From: Deinococcus sp.
Lineage (GTDB): Bacteria > Deinococcota > Deinococci > Deinococcales > Deinococcaceae
DNA length: 6,924 nt
Direction of reading: 5' to 3'
Assembly: GCA_028287665.1 (NCBI GenBank)
Contig: JAQBPF010000086.1
Location: 1 to 6,924, forward strand
The notes beneath the pieces are model-generated. The model worked only from the letters and a program-made list of their open reading frames with translations. It did no database searches and had not been told where the DNA came from. The translations under genes and the position numbers were made by a program. Shown here in pieces: positions 1 through 3,825 of the stretch. The first letter of the stretch is position 1. The number at the start of each line of letters is the position of its first letter.

Positions 1-42
1 TGATAAAAGAAGTAAATCTAGTGACCCTTATAGTTCTCACAT

Positions 43-68
43 GCCAGGCGCTCGGGTGCCTGCCTGGC
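43..68. repeat. Inverted repeat, 7-base arms
   Basis: GCCAGGC at 43-49 is the exact reverse complement of GCCTGGC at 62-68, leaving a 12-base loop. No run of T follows on either strand, so it is not a textbook intrinsic terminator. It could be a hairpin at the end of a transcript entering from the left, or an operator. The pairing is seen directly; the function is unknown. Confidence 0.45.
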
Positions 69-217
69 TGGGACCGTCTGGTGAATAGAGGGAGAGGGTA
101 GGGCGCGTGAAATTGCCTTCGCTCTTAGAGACCGGCTCCGGCCCGTTCGTTGTCTTCTGGAAAAGCACGGAAGGTCACCTCCAGTCTGGAATCCACCTGT
201 TTTCCACCTCCTTGAGG

Positions 218-254
218 TCAGACTGAACAGTTTTTTGCGGGCTGTTCAATCTGA
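218..254 (-). terminator. Long hairpin after the DUF1990 gene
   Basis: The arms at 218-230 and 242-254 pair over 13 positions. In minus-strand RNA the only non-Watson-Crick position is a G-U wobble. The loop is 11 bases and carries six A in that RNA. The hairpin starts only seven bases after the stop of the minus-strand gene at 262, the usual place for a transcript-end structure. No U tract follows it on the minus strand, so it may stabilise the 3' end or act with Rho rather than be a classical intrinsic terminator. On the plus strand the loop is a T6 run preceded by shorter pairings (ACCTC at 206-210 with GAGGT at 214-218), so a terminator for plus-strand transcription from the left is also possible. 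Confidence 0.45.
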
Positions 255-261
255 ATCCGTA

Positions 262-912
262 TCAGTCACCGTAAGCCGGACTGTGTGCCACCAACTCCGG
301 CACCTGCGGAAGCATCGGCAGCTCTACTGTTTCATGCCCCCGGTTGACGATCTTCCCGCCGCTATAAGCAGCCACGCTGTTCAGCACGCGTTCCCAGGTT
401 ATTCGCTGCGCCGCGTGAACGCCCAAGACGTAGGCGATCCGGTCAAAGCGCGAGTTTGTTCGCATCACCGATTCCACTTGCAACACCAGGTGTCCGGCCC
501 GGTGTCCCGGCAGCACCCGAAATTCGGAGGTGCCCGCATCGGGGTGAAGGCGCAGGGTGCGGGCGCGGAAGCCCAGATCGTCTACATGTTCGATGACCAC
601 CCGTGCGCGGCGCAGGCCCAGCAGCAAGATCCACAGTCGGTCGCCCTGCGCTATGGGCGGCGCGGCGTGATCCAGCCCCCGGAACCAAGCCAACGCTTTG
701 GGCGCGTGCTGGGGCAGACGGTTGCGCCAATCGGCGGCGATGTCCTGCGGCGAGCGCGTGGCCCCTTCCAGTTCGGCCCAGTAGCGGCGGCGGGTCAGTG
801 GCCCCACACCGTCTGCGGGCGTGCTGGGGCGCAGCGGCTCGGACGGCCCCCGCAGAACGAGGGCGGCCAGCGCCAGGGCAGGCAGGGCGAGCAGAGCAAG
901 GGGGCGAACCAT
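262..912 (-). CDS. DUF1990 family protein with N-terminal membrane segment
   Basis: Predicted 216-residue protein of unknown biochemical role. Residues about 4-20 are an uninterrupted Leu/Ala-rich hydrophobic stretch after a single Arg, which suggests a signal peptide or membrane anchor; a Pro-rich linker follows. From about residue 42 the sequence resembles the DUF1990 domain: RRYWAELEG (42-50), a GD near 90, a GFRARTLRLHPDAG block (114-127) corresponding to the family's conserved TLxxHPxAG region, an ExxxRT-type segment at 147-152, and a closing SGG (184-186). An ATG 39 bases further upstream is in frame, but the start at 912 is preferred because GGAG lies six bases before it and the hydrophobic segment then begins at once. 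The gene stands alone on its strand and is divergent from the HAD gene. The family assignment is from memory of its motifs, not a search. Confidence 0.8.
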   Translation of the reverse strand: MVRPLALLALPALALAALVLRGPSEPLRPSTPADGVGPLTRRRYWAELEGATRSPQDIAADWRNRLPQHAPKALAWFRGLDHAAPPIAQGDRLWILLLGLRRARVVIEHVDDLGFRARTLRLHPDAGTSEFRVLPGHRAGHLVLQVESVMRTNSRFDRIAYVLGVHAAQRITWERVLNSVAAYSGGKIVNRGHETVELPMLPQVPELVAHSPAYGD

Positions 913-918
913 AACAAT

Positions 919-922
919 CTCC
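919..922 (-). promoter_or_regulatory. Ribosome binding site of the DUF1990 gene
   Basis: The minus strand reads GGAG, then six bases, then ATG at 912. This site decides between the two in-frame ATG codons at 951 and 912 in favour of the downstream one. Confidence 0.6.
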
Positions 923-970
923 AGCGCCAGAAGCGGCGCGATTTGGCACAAGCGGGCTTTTGATGTCTTC

Positions 971-998
971 CGGCGATACGGAAAGATAACCGTTGCCG
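971..998. repeat. Imperfect inverted repeat in the divergent promoter gap
   Basis: CGGC (971-974) pairs with GCCG (995-998), and ACGG (978-981) pairs with CCGT (990-993), around an AT-rich 8-base centre. The unpaired bases between the two stems are three on one side and one on the other. It lies about 60-85 bases upstream of the DUF1990 start, between two divergent genes, so an operator or a 5' leader hairpin are both possible. No regulator for it is visible. Confidence 0.3.
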
Positions 999-1057
999 TA
1001 CCACCAAAAGTAGACTCATCCTTAAGTTAATCCAGAGAAAAACGGCAAATTTTTTCG

Positions 1058-1086
1058 TTTCCTAGAGAGCCGTCGGTATTTATAAA
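1058..1086 (+). promoter_or_regulatory. Weak candidate promoter of the HAD gene
   Basis: TATAAA at 1081-1086 matches five of six bases of a sigma-70 -10 element. A poor -35 (TTTCCT, 1058-1063) lies 17 bases upstream. The surrounding 1038-1088 region is markedly AT-rich for this genome. Transcription would start about 50 bases before the ATG at 1142. The -10 is convincing by eye, the -35 is not. Confidence 0.3.
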
Positions 1087-1141
1087 GTTCTGACCAGTCC
1101 TTTCTTACGTGCGGCGGCCTCTTGCTGTCTACCTTGACCGA

Positions 1142-1795
1142 ATGTACAAAGGCGTCATTCTTGATATTGATGGAACGCTGGTAGACAGCAACGACGCTCA
1201 TGCTCGCGCCTGGGTGAAGGCATTTGCAGATGAGAATCTGACCGTTCCCTTTGACAAAGTGCGCCCGTTGATCGGCATGGGCAGCGATCAGATGGTGCCT
1301 CGCCTGACCGACATTCAAAAAGACACGCCCACGTTCAAGCGGTTGGGCGAAGGCTGGAAGAAGCATTTTCAGGAAGAAGAAATGCCCCAGCTGAAGGCCC
1401 AACCCGGCGTGCGTGCCCTGATAGAGCGCCTGCAAGCGCGTGGCCTGCGCCTGATCGTGGGTACGTCGGCAGATGAGGCGCTGGTGGCCGGTCTGCTCAA
1501 GGTGGCGGGCGTACACGACCTGCTGACCGAATACACCACCGCCTCGGATGTCGAATCCTCCAAGCCGGAGCCGGATATCGTGCAGGCGGCGGTGACCAAG
1601 CTGGGGCTGACGCCTGCCCAGGTGCTGATGGTGGGCGACACGCCCTTCGATATAGAAAGCGCCCGGAAAGCAGGAGTGGATACGGTGGCCCTGCGCTGCG
1701 GCGGCGACACCCGTTTCGAGGGTGCGGCGGCGGTGTACGCCGATCCCCAGGACTGGCTGGAACAATTGGAACAGTCGCCGCTGGGCAGGGTGTAA
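1142..1795 (+). CDS. HAD-superfamily hydrolase (phosphatase or phosphomutase)
   Basis: Predicted 217-residue cytoplasmic enzyme of the haloacid dehalogenase superfamily, subfamily I, in the phosphoglycolate phosphatase / beta-phosphoglucomutase range of sizes. All four motifs are present: motif I DIDGTLVDS with nucleophile Asp8 and acid/base Asp10, motif II with Thr108 or Ser109 after LRLIVG, motif III Lys141 in SSKPEPD, and motif IV GDTPFD with Asp166 and Asp170. Residues about 18-88 form a helical C1-type cap, which sets substrate choice, so the substrate cannot be read off. The ATG at 1142 is chosen because the family normally has only a few residues before motif I. An in-frame GTG at 1109 would add 11 residues. 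Neither has a clear Shine-Dalgarno sequence. It is transcribed alone and ends before a hairpin at 1817. Confidence 0.9.
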   Translation: MYKGVILDIDGTLVDSNDAHARAWVKAFADENLTVPFDKVRPLIGMGSDQMVPRLTDIQKDTPTFKRLGEGWKKHFQEEEMPQLKAQPGVRALIERLQARGLRLIVGTSADEALVAGLLKVAGVHDLLTEYTTASDVESSKPEPDIVQAAVTKLGLTPAQVLMVGDTPFDIESARKAGVDTVALRCGGDTRFEGAAAVYADPQDWLEQLEQSPLGRV

Positions 1796-1816
1796 AGACA
1801 ACTCAACATCAAAGGC

Positions 1817-1853
1817 GAGCCGCTGGACAGTCTGATCCGGCGGCTCTCGTTTT
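1817..1853 (+). terminator. Intrinsic terminator of the HAD gene
   Basis: GAGCCGC (1817-1823) and GCGGCTC (1840-1846) form a perfect 7-base GC-rich stem, and inner GGA/TCC pairs can extend it past a one-base mismatch. TCGTTTT follows directly on the plus strand. The hairpin begins 22 bases after the stop at 1795. The T tract is short but typical for a GC-rich genome. Confidence 0.6.
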
Positions 1854-1880
1854 AAAAGTTGCAACGGTTCTCTCTGCCGT

Positions 1881-1919
1881 TTCAGACAGCGGGAGTCAAC
1901 ATCAACCGCCCGCTCTGAA
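1881..1919. terminator. Second hairpin between convergent genes
   Basis: TTCAGA (1881-1886) plus GCGGG (1889-1893) pair with CCCGC (1909-1913) plus TCTGAA (1914-1919), giving 11 base pairs with a two-base bulge and a 15-base loop. It begins eight bases beyond the stop of the minus-strand hydrolase gene, so it most likely ends that transcript. There is no strong T run on either side. With the hairpin at 1817 it separates two converging transcripts. Confidence 0.5.
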
Positions 1920-1926
1920 GCTTATG

Positions 1927-2649
1927 TTAAGGGCTAGGTTGTGCGGCCAACGCCTGAAGCTGTTGCGCGGCGTTCTCGTTGACCAGACCGCCGTGATAGG
2001 CCAGCACCGCCCTGGTCGGAAGCTGGGCCAGTTTCCCGATGCTCCGCACGGCTTCGGGCATGTCTGCCGTTCCCTGTGGCCAGGGCAATGTCAGCGTGCC
2101 GTCGGCGCTGCCCAGTGCGTCGCCGGAAATCACGACTCCATCGGCCTCCACGAACAGGCTCAGGTGGCCCACCGTATGCCCCGGCGTGTACACCACGCGC
2201 ACACCGCCTGCGATGTCCAGCCGTTCTCCGTCCTGCAAGACCTGATCAACCCTGGCTTTGGGTGGGTTGTCGAACACGGCCAGCATCTGGGGCGGCATTC
2301 CGGCCCGCATTTCCGGCGTGGGCTGTTTCTGGCCCGGCAGGTCGCCCTGCACGTAGGGCAATTCTCCAGCCGAGGTCAGTACCTGTGCGCCAGTGGCCTC
2401 CACGATGTCGGGCAGCGAGCCGATATGATCCAGATCATGGTGCGTGATGATGATGCGCTTGATGTCGCTCAGGCCCAGGCCTATCTCACCCAGCGCGGCC
2501 TCGATCTTGTCCTTCATCCCGGGAACGCCCGTATCCACCAGCGTCGCCCCCTGCACATCGTCCACGATCAGCGAAACAAACAGGGTCGTGGGGCCGCTGC
2601 CCAGCGTGGTGGAAAGAGGAAGGGTGTACACGTGATCGCTGATTTTCAT
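1927..2649 (-). CDS. Metallo-beta-lactamase-fold hydrolase
   Basis: Predicted 240-residue soluble protein of the metallo-beta-lactamase superfamily, in the glyoxalase II / lactonase-like group. Metal-ligand motifs appear in order: LVDTG (37-41), THHDLDHIG (69-77) with His70, Asp72, Asp74 and His75, PGHT (156-159) with His158, SGD (175-177) with Asp177, and YHGG (218-221) with His219. The second His of the canonical HxHxDH motif is Asp72. That THxDxDHxG form recurs in a branch of the superfamily, so it is probably a subfamily trait and not decay. The ATG at 2649 has AGGG seven bases upstream. No signal peptide is seen. The gene lies 102 bases downstream of the methyltransferase on the same strand, so co-transcription is plausible. 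Substrate is unknown; lactones, thioesters and phosphoesters are all possible. Confidence 0.9.
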   Translation of the reverse strand: MKISDHVYTLPLSTTLGSGPTTLFVSLIVDDVQGATLVDTGVPGMKDKIEAALGEIGLGLSDIKRIIITHHDLDHIGSLPDIVEATGAQVLTSAGELPYVQGDLPGQKQPTPEMRAGMPPQMLAVFDNPPKARVDQVLQDGERLDIAGGVRVVYTPGHTVGHLSLFVEADGVVISGDALGSADGTLTLPWPQGTADMPEAVRSIGKLAQLPTRAVLAYHGGLVNENAAQQLQALAAQPSP

Positions 2650-2654
2650 GCGGT

Positions 2655-2660
2655 CACCCT
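2655..2660 (-). promoter_or_regulatory. Ribosome binding site of the MBL-fold gene
   Basis: The minus strand reads AGGGTG, then five bases, then the ATG at 2649. It supports independent translation initiation after the 102-base gap from the methyltransferase stop. I see no convincing promoter in that gap. Confidence 0.5.
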
Positions 2661-2751
2661 AACACCGTGCCTGAGTGTTGCTGTATCCAGGCAGACGGCG
2701 CTGGGATTGAGATTTGCTTTAGAGGTGCGGCCACTCGCCTTTTCTACGGCG

Positions 2752-3648
2752 CTAAGCGCGAACGCCCCGCACCACCAACAGTTCGGATTCCAGGCGCGTG
2801 GTGCCGTCAGTGGCCTGATTGTGCTCGGTCCAGTGGGCCTCCAGGTCGGCCCGCAGTGCAGCTTGCCCCGCTTCATCCAGCGCCGCAAAGGCCCGGTTGG
2901 TGGGGCCATAAAAGTTGCGGAAGAACTCCACCACTTTGGCCGGGTCAAATGGGTAGACGAACGGATAGAGCGTGCGCTCCACGCTGAGTTCACGCAACCC
3001 ACTGCTCAGCCGCTCGCGCACCACCGCTTCGTCGCCCCACAGCATGGGCGACGGCATCAGCGCAGAAGGCGGAATGTGGCGGCCCATGACCCTGAACATG
3101 CCGCCGATAAAGCTGGAAGGAGTCCAGTTGCCCAGCACGATTCGCCCGCCCGGTGTGCAGACCCGCACCAGTTCGGCAGCCACCAGAGTCGGGCGGGGAG
3201 CAAACATCGCGCCCACCAGACTGCTGACCACATCGAAGCTGGCGTCGGGATAGGGCAGATCTTCGGCGTCGCCCTCGTCAAACCGGGCGCTCAGGCCTTC
3301 GGCTTCGGCGCGGCGGCGGGCCTGCGCGATCAGATTCGAGGCGATGTCCACGCCCGTCGCGTCTGTGCCTTCCCGCGCCGCCGGAATGACCAGTTGACCC
3401 GCGCCGCACGCCACATCCAGCAGGCGTTCTCCTGATTTCAGGTTCAGCCCGCGCAAAAACACCAGTGCCCCAGGTTCAAGGTACTGGGCAAACACGCCGT
3501 AATCACCGCTTTCCCAGGTGGCCTTCAGGCGGGATTTGAAGGCCTGCATTTCAGAAGCCTGAATCTGTGAAGCCTGAGTGTGTGGACTTTGGGCGTCTGC
3601 GCCCTGCTGCTGTGAACCTGAACCCGGCACCGAACCCGTTGCGGTCAT
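2752..3648 (-). CDS. Class I SAM-dependent methyltransferase
   Basis: Predicted 298-residue cytoplasmic methyltransferase of the Methyltransf_11/25 (UbiE-like) type. Motif I is [10 protein letters not shown] (76-85), the glycine-rich SAM loop. Asp101 in GVDIAS is the acidic residue expected to bind the ribose, [16 protein letters not shown] (126-141) carries the adenine-side acid and motif II, and the [12 protein letters not shown] block (164-175) is the usual motif III strand. The C-terminal part (about 180-298) lacks a motif I recognise and probably holds substrate contacts, so the substrate is open. The start at 3648 is supported by AAGGAG seven bases upstream. It gives a roughly 33-residue Gln/Ser/Gly-rich tail before the conserved fold, partly built from a 15-base repeat. 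A second ATG at 3549 would remove the tail. The gene is first of a likely two-gene unit with the MBL hydrolase and divergent from the large regulator. Confidence 0.88.
   Translation of the reverse strand: MTATGSVPGSGSQQQGADAQSPHTQASQIQASEMQAFKSRLKATWESGDYGVFAQYLEPGALVFLRGLNLKSGERLLDVACGAGQLVIPAAREGTDATGVDIASNLIAQARRRAEAEGLSARFDEGDAEDLPYPDASFDVVSSLVGAMFAPRPTLVAAELVRVCTPGGRIVLGNWTPSSFIGGMFRVMGRHIPPSALMPSPMLWGDEAVVRERLSSGLRELSVERTLYPFVYPFDPAKVVEFFRNFYGPTNRAFAALDEAGQAALRADLEAHWTEHNQATDGTTRLESELLVVRGVRA
3535..3579 (-). repeat. Three degenerate 15-base tandem units in the methyltransferase N-terminus
   Basis: Three consecutive in-frame units (3565-3579, 3550-3564, 3535-3549) share the core CAGGC(T/C)T on the coding strand and encode [10 protein letters not shown] and MQAFK. 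The third runs into the conserved part of the protein. The pattern suggests past slippage or duplication that lengthened the N-terminal tail. Confidence 0.55.
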
Positions 3649-3710
3649 AAGCGTGCTCCTTCGCCGCCCACTCGCCTTGCTCCTTACTCTCCAGCGGGCG
3701 ACCTGCCCGG

Positions 3711-3741
3711 ATGTTAAGCGCCCGCATCACAGCAGTGGTAA
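3711..3741 (-). promoter_or_regulatory. Weak candidate promoter of the methyltransferase
   Basis: On the minus strand TTACCA (3741-3736) and TAACAT (3716-3711) each match four of six bases of the -35 and -10 consensus, with a 19-base spacer that is longer than ideal. The start would fall near 3704, about 55 bases before the ATG at 3648. Weak elements would suit a promoter that needs an activator. Confidence 0.22.
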
Positions 3742-3768
3742 GGGGTTCTACGGTAGGGAGCCTGCCAT

Positions 3769-3782
3769 TACGCCTGGGCGTA
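3769..3782. promoter_or_regulatory. 14-base palindrome, candidate operator
   Basis: TACGCC and GGCGTA are exact reverse complements around a two-base centre (TG). It sits 40 bases before the regulator start and about 120 before the methyltransferase start. LuxR-type helix-turn-helix proteins usually bind dyad sites of about this size, so it is the best visible candidate site for the adjacent regulator. A competing pairing, CCTGG (3773-3777) with CCAGG (3789-3793), overlaps it. Confidence 0.35.
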
Positions 3783-3813
3783 GGTCAGCCAGGTGGTGTC
3801 AGGGAGTACGCTC

Positions 3814-3825
3814 ATGGTGATATGA
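3814..3825 (+). other. Possible three-codon leader ORF overlapping the regulator start
   Basis: ATG GTG ATA TGA starts seven bases after GGGAG (3802-3806), the best ribosome binding site in this gap. Its stop overlaps the regulator ATG at 3822 in the ATGA arrangement typical of translational coupling. The regulator ATG itself is 15 bases from GGGAG, too far for normal use. Either ribosomes start at 3814 and re-initiate at 3822, or the overlap is chance. Confidence 0.25.

Larger units (their letters stand above)
1..261. other. Non-coding stretch at left edge
   Basis: No credible gene is visible here: all frames are broken by frequent stops, and no start has a ribosome binding site. The stretch holds an inverted repeat at 43-68, a purine-rich tract at about 83-103 with three closely spaced GGG runs, a short palindrome at 180-190, and a long hairpin at 218-254 just past the stop of the minus-strand DUF1990 gene. 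The first 40 bases are AT-rich with several stop codons, so they may be the tail or the promoter of a gene lying outside the window. Confidence 0.6.
3649..3821. promoter_or_regulatory. Divergent control region between methyltransferase and regulator
   Basis: This 173-base gap must hold the promoters of both divergent genes. It contains AAGGAG for the methyltransferase (3656-3661), a hairpin with CGGGC/GCCCG arms (3695-3709), a small CTAC-G-GTAG palindrome (3748-3756), a 14-base palindrome (3769-3782) and GGGAG (3802-3806). No consensus sigma-70 promoter is obvious for the regulator. Confidence 0.6.

Noticed and set aside
235..963. Open frame of 242 codons on the plus strand opposite the DUF1990 gene
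   Set aside because: It is the complement of a gene with a recognisable domain and a good ribosome site. Its product is His/Gln/Arg-rich with no domain, as expected for an antisense frame in GC-rich DNA.
1022..1864. Open frame of 280 codons on the minus strand across the HAD gene
   Set aside because: The HAD gene on the plus strand has all four catalytic motifs; this frame covers it plus both flanking gaps, including promoter and terminator, and has no domain-like sequence.
2749..2759. GCGCT-A-AGCGC palindrome at the methyltransferase stop codon
   Set aside because: The arms are only five bases, the centre is too short for a stable hairpin, and no T run follows; likely chance in GC-rich DNA.
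1924..3435. Open frame of 503 codons on the plus strand opposite the hydrolase and methyltransferase
   Set aside because: It spans two genes with clear motifs and the gap between them. The product is His/Arg/Gln-rich and low in normal hydrophobic patterning, typical of an antisense frame.
3711..3821. Extended start of the regulator at 3711
   Set aside because: The extra 37 residues have no family resemblance, no ribosome site precedes the ATG, and the family usually begins shortly before the IGR motif. It also overlaps the palindromes and the tentative promoter of the divergent gene.
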